From Ruegeria lacuscaerulensis (GTDB taxonomy: Bacteria; Pseudomonadota; Alphaproteobacteria; Rhodobacterales; Rhodobacteraceae), in contig NZ_WQGO01000004.1 of the NCBI RefSeq assembly GCF_013034685.1, positions 451,324 through 515,323 on the forward strand: a DNA stretch of 64,000 bases. Direction: 5' to 3'. Each line of letters starts with the position of its first letter. The first letter of the stretch is position 1. Shown piece after piece: positions 36,916-46,300 of the stretch. The position numbers were made by a program, and so were the translations under genes. Under the pieces are notes generated by a model. It was given only the letters and a program-made list of their open reading frames with translations, had not been told where the DNA came from and searched no databases.

Positions 36916-37498
36916 CGTGTTTTCATCTTTTTCAAAACGACAAACAACAACATCGTTTTATAGAGATTTTTGTGTCCACAGGATAGTCAATGCCGGGAAT
37001 AGTCTCCTCGCCAATCAACGAGAGCTAAGAAAAGGTTTGATTTCCGCACACTCCAGACTTTGTGTAACCAGTCCCGAACGTCAAAATGTGCAGGCGGGTC
37101 GGAACGGGCTTCAATGCTGTTCGAATGGTCACGGTACAAAAGAACTAAGATACGCTTCTACAACGCCTCGGTAGCGGATCTCAGGTCCAAATCCTCCACG
37201 GCTCACCACTTTTTCAGAACAAATTACGCAAATGATTTAAGTCAGGTAACTTTCATCCATTACTTTAAACATCCGGTGGGCTTTCCTCGAAACTGAACCT
37301 GTCGCGGTGACCAACTAAATGGGTTGAATATCCGGACACTGACAAGGCACGGAAATAGCGCCTCGCCCATCTTTTCCAAACCGAATGTCATTTTTCAAAA
37401 CGACACTAGGGCTTACTTACCGCTGATCTTGGGCTTTCTTTTTCCATTTACCCTCTTACAGTTTCCAAACATCGACACATCAAAAGAGGCCTTGGACC
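36916..37498. other. 583-base gap holding the right repeat of the tRNA-Lys segment
   Basis: No gene with a family resemblance is seen. The right att-like repeat is at 37182-37214. The bases on both sides are AT-rich compared with flanking genes. The remaining short open frames lack good ribosome-binding sites. Confidence 0.5.
37182..37214 (+). repeat. attR-like direct repeat (partial tRNA-Lys copy)
   Basis: It matches 35567-35599 at 30 of 33 bases; mismatches are three substitutions in the T-loop and acceptor region. No tRNA body is present here, only the 3' end. The same orientation and 1615-base offset fit the product of site-specific integration into a tRNA gene. Confidence 0.8.
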
Positions 37499-38599
37499 GT
37501 GGCACGTATCGAAAACCTCTCGGCGCGATTGTTCAATGTTCCGCTGGCCGAGGTGCTGGTGGACGCAAAGCACGGCGATCACACGTTTTTCCAGCTTGTC
37601 ACCGTCACGGTTCGCACGGATGACGGGGCCGAGGGGGTTGGCTATACCTATACCGGAGGCAAAGGCGGTCATGCCATTCTTGCGATGATCCAGCATGACT
37701 TGGCACCTTTTCTGGTCGGAAAGGACTCGGATCATATAGAAGATCTGTATGACGCCATGCAGTGGCATGTGCACTACGTGGCGCGGGGCGGCATCGCCTC
37801 ATTTGCGATCTCGGCCGTCGATATTGCGCTGTGGGACCAGCGGGGCAAACGCACCGGCGCACCGCTTTGGCAAATGGCCGGGGGTACAGCGGACCGCTGC
37901 AAGGCTTATGCGGGGGGGATCGACCTGAACTTCTCACTCAACAAGTTGTTGCACCAGACCGAAGGGTATCTGTCACGCGGGTTCAACGGGGTGAAGATCA
38001 AAGTGGGTCAGCCTGATTTGGCTGATGATCTGGACCGCGCAAAAGCCGTGCGTCAGATGTTGGGACCGGATAGGTTCTTCATGGTCGACGCAAACTATTC
38101 AATGACAGTGGATCAGGCGATCACCGCCGCTAAGGGATTCGCCGAGCACGATATCCTGTGGTTCGAAGAACCCACGATTCCTGATGACTACAAAGGCTAT
38201 GGCCGTATCGCTGACGCCACGGGTGTTCCGCTGGCCATGGGGGAAAACCTGCACACCATCCATGAGTTCGAATACGCCTTTGACGACGCCAAACTAAGCT
38301 TCATCCAACCCGACGCGTCGAATTGCGGCGGCATCACCGGCTGGCTGCGGGTCGCGGCGCTGAGCGCCAAGCACAATATCCCGGTTTGCAGTCACGGAAT
38401 GCAGGAGCTGCACGTAAGTCTTGTGTCCGCGCAACCCAACGCGGGTTGGCTTGAGGTTCATTCTTTTCCCATCGACCAGTACACGACCCGCCCTCTGGTC
38501 GTTGAAAACTGTCTGGCGGTGGCCCCGAATACGCCGGGCATCGGGGTCGAGTTTGATTGGGACAAGCTGAACGCCGAACATATGGAAGTGCCCGCGTAA
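37499..38599 (+). CDS. mandelate racemase/muconate lactonizing (enolase superfamily) enzyme
   Basis: 366 residues. Residues 1-120 are the capping domain and 130-340 the barrel. The catalytic KIKVG (K-x-K) near residue 160, metal ligands in MVDANYS, FEEP and GENLHT, and SHGMQELH with the His base near 300 place it in the mandelate racemase subgroup, which mostly dehydrates sugar acids. The exact acid cannot be read from sequence. GTG start at 37499 follows AGAGG at normal spacing. It is convergent with the isomerase-like gene across a hairpin and begins the sugar-acid region. Confidence 0.88.
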   Translation: MARIENLSARLFNVPLAEVLVDAKHGDHTFFQLVTVTVRTDDGAEGVGYTYTGGKGGHAILAMIQHDLAPFLVGKDSDHIEDLYDAMQWHVHYVARGGIASFAISAVDIALWDQRGKRTGAPLWQMAGGTADRCKAYAGGIDLNFSLNKLLHQTEGYLSRGFNGVKIKVGQPDLADDLDRAKAVRQMLGPDRFFMVDANYSMTVDQAITAAKGFAEHDILWFEEPTIPDDYKGYGRIADATGVPLAMGENLHTIHEFEYAFDDAKLSFIQPDASNCGGITGWLRVAALSAKHNIPVCSHGMQELHVSLVSAQPNAGWLEVHSFPIDQYTTRPLVVENCLAVAPNTPGIGVEFDWDKLNAEHMEVPA

Positions 38600-38612
38600 G
38601 TCACGCGGGCAC
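38588..38612. terminator. bidirectional hairpin overlapping the enolase-family stop codon
   Basis: GTGCCCGCG pairs perfectly with CGCGGGCAC around a 7-base loop (TAAGTCA) that contains the stop codon. It lies between convergent genes. No T-run follows, so the terminating strength is uncertain. Confidence 0.5.
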
Positions 38613-38623
38613 AGGTGCGCGCG

Positions 38624-39487
38624 TTACGCAAACACTTCTTTGAACCGGTCCACGCACAAACGGAACCCGTCCTCGAAATTACCATTGCCGGGGTGATAGA
38701 CACTTTCGAAGGACACCACGCCATCATAGCCATCCGAGCGGAGCGCAGCGGCAATCGGGGCGAACAGATCGGCCAGCTGACCCTCGCCCATCCGGCGCAC
38801 TTCGAGTGTTGCGCGTGGCGTGTCCACCTTGACGTCCTTGATGTGGATATGCCCCAGATAGCCGCCGCGCAGCTCGTCATACCCGTCGGGATAGGCCAGT
38901 TCATGACACCAGCAGTTGTTGCCGGGGTCCCACAGGACCTTCAGCACATCTTTGGCGTCAAGATCGTCAATCAGCTTGCGCGCGGTGTAGTTCGAGTTCA
39001 CCAGCGTACCGTTCCCGGTCTCGACAACCAGCGTCACGCCCTCGGCTTTAGCCAGTTCTACGGCAGGCGCGATCAGGGGCGGCATCGTATCCCAGACACC
39101 ATGGGCAACGTTCCATTTCTCGGCCCCGTTTTTGCCCCACAGAATCTGTTCTTTCCTTTGGGTCATGATCCGTACCAGCGGAGAGCCGACGATATGCGCC
39201 ATGTCGATCACCCGCTTCAGCGCGTCCATATGTTTGACATGCAGCTCGTCTCCGGGCTGGTTGGCGGCTGTCATACCCGCGAAAATATGGCGCGACAGGC
39301 ATGAGACGGGTTTGCCCCGATCCCGCAACAGCGCATCAATCTCGGCAATCTCCTGCGGGCTGTGATCGCCCACTTCGGTATCGCCGACGAATTGAAGTTC
39401 AGCATAGTCCAGACCGAATTCATCCATAACATCGACCGCATGTTTCAGATCGCGGGAAATCCCGTCGCAAATAACTCCTAATTTCAT
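38624..39487 (-). CDS. sugar phosphate isomerase/epimerase (TIM-barrel, AP-endonuclease-2 fold)
   Basis: 287 residues with the xylose-isomerase-like barrel: VICDGISRDL at the N-terminus, metal-site segments VVETGNG (Glu), KVLWDPGNNCWCHE (Asp, His), YLGHIHIKDVK and VVSFESVYHPG (Glu). It probably isomerises or epimerises a keto sugar or sugar acid. It follows the beta-hydroxyacid dehydrogenase by 12 bases on the same strand, a pairing common in sugar-acid operons. Substrate unknown. Confidence 0.87.
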   Translation of the reverse strand: MKLGVICDGISRDLKHAVDVMDEFGLDYAELQFVGDTEVGDHSPQEIAEIDALLRDRGKPVSCLSRHIFAGMTAANQPGDELHVKHMDALKRVIDMAHIVGSPLVRIMTQRKEQILWGKNGAEKWNVAHGVWDTMPPLIAPAVELAKAEGVTLVVETGNGTLVNSNYTARKLIDDLDAKDVLKVLWDPGNNCWCHELAYPDGYDELRGGYLGHIHIKDVKVDTPRATLEVRRMGEGQLADLFAPIAAALRSDGYDGVVSFESVYHPGNGNFEDGFRLCVDRFKEVFA

Positions 39488-39499
39488 GACGGGCCTCCT

Positions 39500-40390
39500 T
39501 TAGCGATGCAGTTCGGCGCCGATGATCTCTTCGATCACCTTTGTGCAGATCCAGTTGTCGCCATCGGGGTATTTCGTTTTCCCGGCGTGAAAGATCTGCA
39601 TCGCGGACGCGGCGGTCTGCATCGGAACCCCAAGCTCTCCGGCCACGGCCAGCGATATGGTCAGGTCCTTGTGCATGGTGGCGATATGGCTGCCGGTGGC
39701 GACAAACTTGCGATCAATGATGTTTTCAAGCGCCGTGTTCACCACGCCGCAGCCCGCGCTGGAGGACGCGAACACGTCCAGCAGGGCCTGACCGCTGACA
39801 CCAGCCTTGGCAGCAAGGGCCGCAGCCTCGAACGTGGCCGAAAAGATCGAGCCGATCAGCGATTGCAGACAGGCTTTGACGGTCTGTCCGTCGCCGGCAT
39901 GTTCCCCCACCCGGTGAATGGTGCCGGAAACGGCCTGCATCACCTCGGCGTTCTGGTCCAGAACCTCGGGCGCGGCGGCGGCCATCATTGTCAACGTGCC
40001 ATTCTGCGCGCCGGGAAACCCGCCCGAAACGGGTGTGTCGATCAGGTGAATGCCTGACCCTTCCATGTCCTGCGCAATGCCGCGCGCTTCGGCGGGTGTG
40101 ATCGTGGCCGACAGGATCACGGTTCCGCCCTTGGTCATGTTGGCCACCAGCCCATCCTCGCCCAGAATGACCGCGCGGGCCTGATCGCCGTTCATGACCA
40201 TGACAAACACGCTGGCGGCGTGACGACCCACCTGACCCACGCTGTCCTTTGCCAACCCACCCATATCGGCAAATGCGGCCATGCGTGTTTCGCTCAGGTC
40301 AAAGCCCGAGGTTTCAAAGCCATTCTTGATCAGGTTCTTGGCCAGCCCGCTGCCCATATCCCCAAGACCGACTACGCCTGCGGTTTTCAT
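39500..40390 (-). CDS. beta-hydroxyacid dehydrogenase (threonate/hydroxyisobutyrate type)
   Basis: 296 residues: Rossmann motif GLGDMGSGLAKNL near residue 8, substrate-binding DTPVSGGFPGAQ near 120 and an all-helical C-terminal half. The catalytic Lys is in GQTVKACLQSL near 172. The family includes 3-hydroxyisobutyrate, tartronate semialdehyde and L-threonate dehydrogenases; the sugar-acid surroundings favour a threonate-like substrate, by inference. It is the first gene of a two-gene transcript with the isomerase. Confidence 0.87.
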   Translation of the reverse strand: MKTAGVVGLGDMGSGLAKNLIKNGFETSGFDLSETRMAAFADMGGLAKDSVGQVGRHAASVFVMVMNGDQARAVILGEDGLVANMTKGGTVILSATITPAEARGIAQDMEGSGIHLIDTPVSGGFPGAQNGTLTMMAAAAPEVLDQNAEVMQAVSGTIHRVGEHAGDGQTVKACLQSLIGSIFSATFEAAALAAKAGVSGQALLDVFASSSAGCGVVNTALENIIDRKFVATGSHIATMHKDLTISLAVAGELGVPMQTAASAMQIFHAGKTKYPDGDNWICTKVIEEIIGAELHR

Positions 40391-40590
40391 TCGGAAACCT
40401 CCCGTTTTTCAGCCCTGTCGGAGCGGGCTGACGCTGTGAAAAAGATGCGTTCCTGCATCGGTTTTCGCGGGGGTTTCACGCGTCTTGCAAAAGACGTCGG
40501 GCGCGTCCCAAAGACACCCCGCTGCCCGGTTAGGTGCGATCAGTAAACGGGGATTACTGCCGTCAGGCAAGCACTTAAATGCAGTGTCAA

Positions 40591-41772
40591 TCAGGTAAAG
40601 GCTGCCATCAGACCGCGCAGTTCGGCCAAGCCGCGCATCCGGCCGATCAAAGGGTATCCCGGCGTGCTGTGGCCACCTCGGTCAGACAACAACTCCTGCC
40701 CATGATCAGGACGCATTGGAATTTGCCAATCGCTGCGGCCTGCTTGTTTTCGTCGTTTCTGCTCGGCCATCAATTCCCGCACGGTGCCCGCCATGTCGGT
40801 GTCGCCTTCCAGATGCGCGGCCTCGTAGAAATCGGGTTTTTCCGCGTCCGACCCTGCAATTCGTTTCGTGTTGCGCAGATGCGCGAAGTGTATTTTGCCG
40901 CCATGCCTGCGGACAAATTCCGGCCCGTCGAAACTGGCCGCCACACCCAGCGATCCGGTGCACAGCGTCGCGCCATTTGAAGGCAGATCAACCGCGTCCA
41001 AAACGGCGCCGTAATCATCCGCGCTGGACATCACGCGCGGTAGCCCGAGCAGAGAAAACGGCGGATCGTCCGGGTGACAGCACAGGCGCAGACCAAGGTC
41101 CTGCGCTGCCGGGGCGACTTCGGTCAAAAAGTCGACCAGGTTCGCGCGCAAGCGGGTGCGGTCAATGTCGCAGTAGGTGTCCAGCAGGGCGCGGACATCC
41201 TCGACGCTCCACTGGTCATTGGCGCCCGGTAGCCCGGCGGTGACATTGTGTTGCAGCCGGGCTTTGGCGGTGTCGGACATTTCGGCGAACCGTTTGGAGG
41301 CCGCGTGCTGGACAGTTTCGGAATAATTCTCGGACGCGCCGGGACGTTTCAGGATGTGGATGTCGAACGTGGCAAAATCAGCCAGATCGAACAGCATGGC
41401 AGAGCCGCCATGGGGTTGCGGCGCGCGCAGGGCGGTGCGCGTCCAATCGAGGATCGGCATAAAGTTGTAGCACACCACCTCAATCCCGCGAGACGCAAGC
41501 GCGCGCAGGCTGGATTTATAGGCCTCAAGATGCGCTGCCATGTCCGTCGTCTGTGTCTTGATCGCCTCGGAGACGGGCAAGCTTTCGACGACGTCCCATT
41601 CAAAGCCAGCCTCGGCCAGCATGGCTTGCCGGTCGGTAATGGCTGGGACGTCCCAAGGCTGACCGGGCGGGATGTGGTGCAAGGCGGTGACGATGCCCTG
41701 AACGCCCACCTGATGCAGATCGGACAGGGCAATCGGGTCTTCTGGGCCAAACCAGCGCCAGCATTGTTTCAT
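40591..41772 (-). CDS. uxuA: mannonate dehydratase
   Basis: 393 residues. It dehydrates D-mannonate to 2-keto-3-deoxy-D-gluconate. The N-terminus WRWFGPEDPIALSDL and ALHHIPPGQPW match UxuA, and CCHPDDPPFSLLGLPR, FAHLRNTKR and PDHGQELL supply the expected metal and substrate residues. The start at 41772 (MKQCWRW) gives a four-base ATGA overlap with the oxidoreductase upstream. It is the last of four coupled genes. With uxaC and the fructuronate reductase 3 kb away on the other strand, it completes the hexuronate route to KDG. Confidence 0.94.
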   Translation of the reverse strand: MKQCWRWFGPEDPIALSDLHQVGVQGIVTALHHIPPGQPWDVPAITDRQAMLAEAGFEWDVVESLPVSEAIKTQTTDMAAHLEAYKSSLRALASRGIEVVCYNFMPILDWTRTALRAPQPHGGSAMLFDLADFATFDIHILKRPGASENYSETVQHAASKRFAEMSDTAKARLQHNVTAGLPGANDQWSVEDVRALLDTYCDIDRTRLRANLVDFLTEVAPAAQDLGLRLCCHPDDPPFSLLGLPRVMSSADDYGAVLDAVDLPSNGATLCTGSLGVAASFDGPEFVRRHGGKIHFAHLRNTKRIAGSDAEKPDFYEAAHLEGDTDMAGTVRELMAEQKRRKQAGRSDWQIPMRPDHGQELLSDRGGHSTPGYPLIGRMRGLAELRGLMAAFT

Positions 41773-42821
41773 GGCAGCCATCCTTCATAAAGCGGGTGAT
41801 CGGGTGTGATGGGCAGTGCCACACGCTGCCCACTGCGCGCCGCATGGTAGATCGCGGTAACAATACTGACCGAGGCCGCACCTTCGGTAAGCGTCACCGC
41901 CGCGTTCGGCTGCCCGCGCAGGGCTTTGCTGATTTCTGCGAAAAACCCCTCAAATCCTGCGGGTTCCGTGGGTGCGCGGCTAAGCGCGGTGTCGATGTCT
42001 TCTTGTCGGGCGGGGCCGCGGGCCGTGAAAGTCCATTTCGCTTGACCCGGTGCGTAAGGTTCGGTGCCCGACGTCGCGGTCAGGTGTTCAAACACGATCC
42101 GCAGCCGTGTTTCATCCGTGGCCGCGCCCAGAGTGATGTTGCTGGTGCTCAATGCGCCCGATGTCATGGCAAAGCAGATGGCCGCGCAGTCTTCGGTTTC
42201 GATCGGGTTGACCCGCGTTGTCACCATCGCCGAAACCGACGCAATGTCGCCCGCGATATGGGTCAGCAGGTCGTGGTTGTGGATCGCATGACCCAGCACA
42301 GCCCCACCGCGCTCGCCCTCCCACGTTCCGCGCCAGGGGACAGCATAGTAATCGGCCCCGCGCGACCAGTGTGTTTCAAGCGCGGCAGTCTGGACGGCGC
42401 CGGTCAGACCTTCGTTCTGCAAGTGCCGCAGCTGCGACAGGGCCGGACCCCAGCGGTATTGAAAGACCGGGAACACCTGCTTGCCCGTGTTTCGCGCGGT
42501 TTCGATGATCTGGTCCACATCCCGCATCGAGGTGGCCAGAGGTTTCTCGCACACCACGTGCTTTCCGGCCTTCAGCGCGGCCAGCGTGATCGGCACATGC
42601 AGATGCGGCGGCAGGCAGATATCAATAAGGTCGATGGAGGGATCATCCAGTGCATCCTGAATCTCGGTGAGCGCCGCGAAATCAGCATCGCCCCTGATCT
42701 GTTCAATCCGGGCTGCATCCTTATCGACAACGGCGGCCGCGCGGAACCTTTCGCCAAGCTGAGACAGCGCCGCCAGATGTTGCGCTCCGATACCCGCGCC
42801 GAGGATTGCGACATTGATCAT
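41769..42821 (-). CDS. Gfo/Idh/MocA-family oxidoreductase
   Basis: 350 residues: N-terminal Rossmann fold (VAILGAGIGAQHLAAL), then CEKPLATSMRDVDQI near residue 95 with the conserved Lys of the family, and a beta-sheet C-terminal domain. The start at 42821 (MINVAILG) makes an ATGA overlap with the gene upstream; a longer reading adds 18 non-family residues. Third of three tandem family members before uxuA. It probably oxidises or reduces a sugar or sugar acid. The substrate is unknown. Confidence 0.88.
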   Translation of the reverse strand: MINVAILGAGIGAQHLAALSQLGERFRAAAVVDKDAARIEQIRGDADFAALTEIQDALDDPSIDLIDICLPPHLHVPITLAALKAGKHVVCEKPLATSMRDVDQIIETARNTGKQVFPVFQYRWGPALSQLRHLQNEGLTGAVQTAALETHWSRGADYYAVPWRGTWEGERGGAVLGHAIHNHDLLTHIAGDIASVSAMVTTRVNPIETEDCAAICFAMTSGALSTSNITLGAATDETRLRIVFEHLTATSGTEPYAPGQAKWTFTARGPARQEDIDTALSRAPTEPAGFEGFFAEISKALRGQPNAAVTLTEGAASVSIVTAIYHAARSGQRVALPITPDHPLYEGWLP

Positions 42822-43819
42822 GACGCCTCTGCCATGTCCTGCGCCCGCAACGCCAGTTCCATGACCGTGAAGCAATGCGCCTGCGTCATCGCGGTTTCGG
42901 TGCGGTGTTGGATATCATGGGCCAGACGCGCGAAATACGGCAGGTCAGCGCCTGAGGCGTCGATCTTTTCACACCGCTCACCATTGACCAGAATCAGGTG
43001 ATCTGTACCGGGTGCGCCGCCTACGTCCACATATTTACGCAGTTCGATATACCCCTCGGTTCCCAAGATCGTCAGCCGCCCATCACCCCAATTGGGCAGC
43101 GCATCGGGCGTGTACCAATCCACCCGGATATAGCCAGTGGCATGGGCGCTGCGCAGGCTCAGCTCTCCGAAATCCTGCAACTCGGGGTCGTCGGGATTGG
43201 CATAGTTGGCGACAAATGCGTTGGTGATCTGGGCCGTATCCGACCCAGTATAGTGCAGAAACTGATCAATCTGGTGCGAGGCGATATCAGCCAAAATCCC
43301 CCCGTACCGGTCGCGTTTGAAGAACCAGTCCGGTCGGGTGGGTTTGTTCAGGCGGTGCGGGCCCAACCCGATGGTCTGCACGACCCGCCCGATGGCCCCT
43401 GCCGAAACCAACTCGCTGGCGCGGGTGCTAACGGCGGTTTCGAACCGTTCCGAGAAATTAACCGACCATATGCGTCCGGTTTCGGCCACGGCCCGTTTGA
43501 TCTGATCCAACTGTTCGAAGGATGTGCAGCCGGGCTTGTCGCTCATGACGTCCATGCCGTTTTGCATGGCCTTGACCGTCAGCGCCGCGCGGTCTGCCGG
43601 AATGGCCGAGACCAGAGCCAGATCGGCACCGCAGCCCAGCGCGTCCTCCAGACGGTCAAACCGGGGGATGTCGGGGAACCGTTTGACATAACCGGGCAGA
43701 GTGACGGGGTCTCCCTCCGTCCAATAACCGACACAGACAACCCCCGTTTTGCGCATGTTTTCAGTCATGCCATAGATATGGCGGTGATCCAGCCCAAGGG
43801 CGACGCAGGTCAGGCTCAT
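42818..43819 (-). CDS. Gfo/Idh/MocA-family oxidoreductase
   Basis: 333 residues. The N-terminal nucleotide site is less canonical (TCVALGLDHRHIYGM) than in its neighbours and lacks the usual GxGxxG spacing. The family Lys-containing segment is SDKPGCTSFEQLDQI, and a C-terminal sheet domain follows (ADIASHQIDQFLHYTG). The motif HRHIYGM at the first loop is seen in a branch of the family whose role is unknown. It overlaps both neighbours by four bases. Confidence 0.86.
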   Translation of the reverse strand: MSLTCVALGLDHRHIYGMTENMRKTGVVCVGYWTEGDPVTLPGYVKRFPDIPRFDRLEDALGCGADLALVSAIPADRAALTVKAMQNGMDVMSDKPGCTSFEQLDQIKRAVAETGRIWSVNFSERFETAVSTRASELVSAGAIGRVVQTIGLGPHRLNKPTRPDWFFKRDRYGGILADIASHQIDQFLHYTGSDTAQITNAFVANYANPDDPELQDFGELSLRSAHATGYIRVDWYTPDALPNWGDGRLTILGTEGYIELRKYVDVGGAPGTDHLILVNGERCEKIDASGADLPYFARLAHDIQHRTETAMTQAHCFTVMELALRAQDMAEAS

Positions 43820-44832
43820 GCGGATACTCTCGTTTTCAGGCCGGTTTCGCTGGCGATTTGCATCGCATCAATGACCGCATGGGTCAAAAGCGCGCTGCGG
43901 CCCGTGGCCATGGGCGGGCGTCCCGTGCGGATCGCCTCGGCAAAATCTTCGATCACCGATTGGTGCCATTCATGGGTAAAGGCCATCGGATCGGCGCCAC
44001 CCCCGGTCGTTGCCGTTTCGCCGAAGGTTGTCTGAGTTCCATCCATCGCGGTGATCGTCAATACGCCTGCGCCCAGATGCGCCTTGGCGCGGGTGCCTTG
44101 GATCGTGATGGTCTCGGCCATGCCCGGAAATGCGGCGGTGGTGGCCATCAAACTGCCGATGGCGCCGCTTTCAGTTTCGAATAAAGCACCGGCCCAATCC
44201 TCGGCCTCCAGATCATGCAGAGGCGTCTGCCGCATCATGGCCTGAACCGAGGTGATCGGCCCCAGCAGCCACATTGCCAGATCCAGCGTATGGATCGCCT
44301 GCGAGATCATCACACCACCGCCATCGCGCGCATAGGTGCCGCGCCCCGGCGCGTCATAGTAGCTTTGGTCACGCCACCACGGCACACAGATATCGACCGT
44401 CGCGATTGAGCCCAGCTCGCCTGCCTCCAAGGCCGCCTTCAGCGCAGCCGAGGCCGCTCGTGCGCGGTGTTGAAACACGATGCCCAGCGGCACCCCGGCA
44501 GTTTCGCACAGTTCGACGATCCGGGTGGCGGCTTGTAAATCCCGCTCAACCGGCTTTTCCATGAGAATAGGTTTACCTGCCGCTACAAGGGTTTGCACAA
44601 GTGACGAGCGCTGGTCCGGTGGGGTGGCGATGATTGCGAAATCGACGGATGGATCATTGGCGATCTCCTGAACCGATGCATAGGCCCGCGTGCCATGCCG
44701 GTTCGCAATTTGCGCGGTTTTTCCAGGGTCACGCCCCAGAACACCAGCCAGCGTCAAGCCGGGGTCCGATGCGGAGATCGCAGCAACATGGGTGCCCGCA
44801 ACCATCCCCAAACCAATCAGCGCAATGTTCAT
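43816..44832 (-). CDS. Gfo/Idh/MocA-family oxidoreductase
   Basis: 338 residues with a standard N-terminal GLGMVAGTHVAAI site, MEKPVERDLQAATRI near residue 90 (catalytic Lys) and HTLDLAMWLLGPITSV in the C-terminal domain. First gene of the four-gene run ending in uxuA; its promoter must lie in the 102-base divergent gap with uxaC, so the two arms of the hexuronate pathway probably share control. Substrate unknown. Confidence 0.88.
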   Translation of the reverse strand: MNIALIGLGMVAGTHVAAISASDPGLTLAGVLGRDPGKTAQIANRHGTRAYASVQEIANDPSVDFAIIATPPDQRSSLVQTLVAAGKPILMEKPVERDLQAATRIVELCETAGVPLGIVFQHRARAASAALKAALEAGELGSIATVDICVPWWRDQSYYDAPGRGTYARDGGGVMISQAIHTLDLAMWLLGPITSVQAMMRQTPLHDLEAEDWAGALFETESGAIGSLMATTAAFPGMAETITIQGTRAKAHLGAGVLTITAMDGTQTTFGETATTGGGADPMAFTHEWHQSVIEDFAEAIRTGRPPMATGRSALLTHAVIDAMQIASETGLKTRVSA

Positions 44833-44934
44833 TCTTCCCCCCGGTTCCTGGGATCAGTCTGAGGCTTTGTACCCGAAAGATGCAAGCCGTAAAAAATGTG
44901 TTAACTGTTCCTTGGGCAAAGCACGGAGGGGAAA

Positions 44935-46299
44935 TTGACAGGCAATTTAAAGGGCATGGCAGAAGACCTGTATCTGGGCATCAAAGACCTGCCCATCGTG
45001 TCCCCGCACGGTCATTGCGACCCAAGCTGGTTCGCGCAGGATGCAGCCTTTCCCAACCCGGCCGAGCTGCTGGTGGTGCCCGATCACTATGTGTTCCGCA
45101 TGCTCTATTCCCAAGGCGTTCCGCTAGAGCAACTGGGGGTGGGCCCAGCGGGGCGCGATGCGGACCCGCGTCAGGTGTTTCGCGCTTTTGCCACTCATTG
45201 GGACCTGTTTCTGGGCACCCCGTCGCGGATCTGGATCAGCTATGTTCTGCGGGAAACTCTGGGGGTTTCTCAAGATCTGTCGCCGGACACCGCCGATGCG
45301 ATCTATGATCAGATTGCCGCCCGTCTGGCGCAGCCCGCGTTCCGGCCAAGGGCGCTCTTCCAACGGTTCGGGATCGAGGTTCTGGCCACCACGGACTCGG
45401 TTCTGGATGATCTGGCCCCTCACAAAGCGATCCGCGACAGCGGTTGGAGCGGGCGCGTTGTTCCAACTTTCCGCCCCGACGGGGTTCTGGATGGTGCGGA
45501 CCCGGATTTCGTCCAGAACTTGACTGCACTGGGTGCGATGACCGGTTGTGATGTCGGTAGCTTCAGCGGCTATCTTGAAGCCCTGCGCCAGCGGCGTGCC
45601 GCGTTCATCGAGTTGGGTTGCACAGCCACCGACCACGGGATCGAGAAGGTGCAGACCGAATGGCTGGACGATCCCGACCCGATCTATCAACGGTTGCGGC
45701 AGGGCGCAGGCAGCGCCGAGGATGCCCAACGGTTCTATGGTCATATGCTGATCGAAATGGCGCAGATGTCGGTCGAGGACGGGCTGACCATGCAAATCCA
45801 CGCGGGCAGTAGACGCAACACCAACCGCGCTGTGATGCAGGGCTTCGGGCGTGACAAAGGGGCCGACATTCCCATTGCGATGAATTGGGTGCATGGGCTG
45901 GACGCGCTGCTGAACCGTGTTGGCAATTCGCCAAAGCTACGTATCATCCTGTTCACACTGGATGAGGGCACCTATGCCCGAGAGCTGGCCCCGATGGCAG
46001 GTCACTGGCCCTGTCTGCGTATTGGTCCGCCGTGGTGGTTCCATGACAGCCCGGCGGGGATCGCGCGCTATTTCGATCAGGTGGTGGAAACGGCAGGTTA
46101 CTTCAATTTGGCCGGGTTCAACGACGACACCCGCGCCTTTCTGTCGATCCCGGCGCGCCACGACATGTGGCGGCGCGGCGTGGCGCTGCATCTGTCCCAG
46201 CAAATCGAGCGTGGATATTTCGGGATGGTCGACGCCAAACGGCTGGCGCAACTTTTGACCACTGATCTGGCGCGGCAGGTCTACGGGCTGGAGCTATAG
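44935..46299 (+). CDS. uxaC: glucuronate/galacturonate (uronate) isomerase
   Basis: 454 residues, barrel fold of the amidohydrolase superfamily. It converts D-glucuronate to D-fructuronate and D-galacturonate to D-tagaturonate. PIVSPHGHCDPSWF (His-x-His) near residue 22, VPDHYVFRMLYSQGV, QIHAGSRRNTN and a late Asp/Arg region match UxaC. The proposed TTG start at 44935 follows CGGAGGGG closely; an ATG seven codons later is the alternative. Both make the N-terminus about 15-20 residues shorter than most relatives, and the frame is closed by a stop at 44902. Followed at one base by the reductase gene. Confidence 0.93.
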   Translation: MTGNLKGMAEDLYLGIKDLPIVSPHGHCDPSWFAQDAAFPNPAELLVVPDHYVFRMLYSQGVPLEQLGVGPAGRDADPRQVFRAFATHWDLFLGTPSRIWISYVLRETLGVSQDLSPDTADAIYDQIAARLAQPAFRPRALFQRFGIEVLATTDSVLDDLAPHKAIRDSGWSGRVVPTFRPDGVLDGADPDFVQNLTALGAMTGCDVGSFSGYLEALRQRRAAFIELGCTATDHGIEKVQTEWLDDPDPIYQRLRQGAGSAEDAQRFYGHMLIEMAQMSVEDGLTMQIHAGSRRNTNRAVMQGFGRDKGADIPIAMNWVHGLDALLNRVGNSPKLRIILFTLDEGTYARELAPMAGHWPCLRIGPPWWFHDSPAGIARYFDQVVETAGYFNLAGFNDDTRAFLSIPARHDMWRRGVALHLSQQIERGYFGMVDAKRLAQLLTTDLARQVYGLEL

Positions 46300-46300
46300 T

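Noticed and set aside
36917..37174. Small plus-strand open frame inside the tRNA-Lys segment
   Set aside because: No ribosome-binding site, composition or motif supports coding; it overlaps the presumed promoter of the secreted-protein gene.
41796..43001. A 401-codon open frame on the plus strand opposite the Gfo/Idh/MocA genes
   Set aside because: Antisense shadow of two clear coding genes; low-complexity Arg/His-rich translation without motifs.
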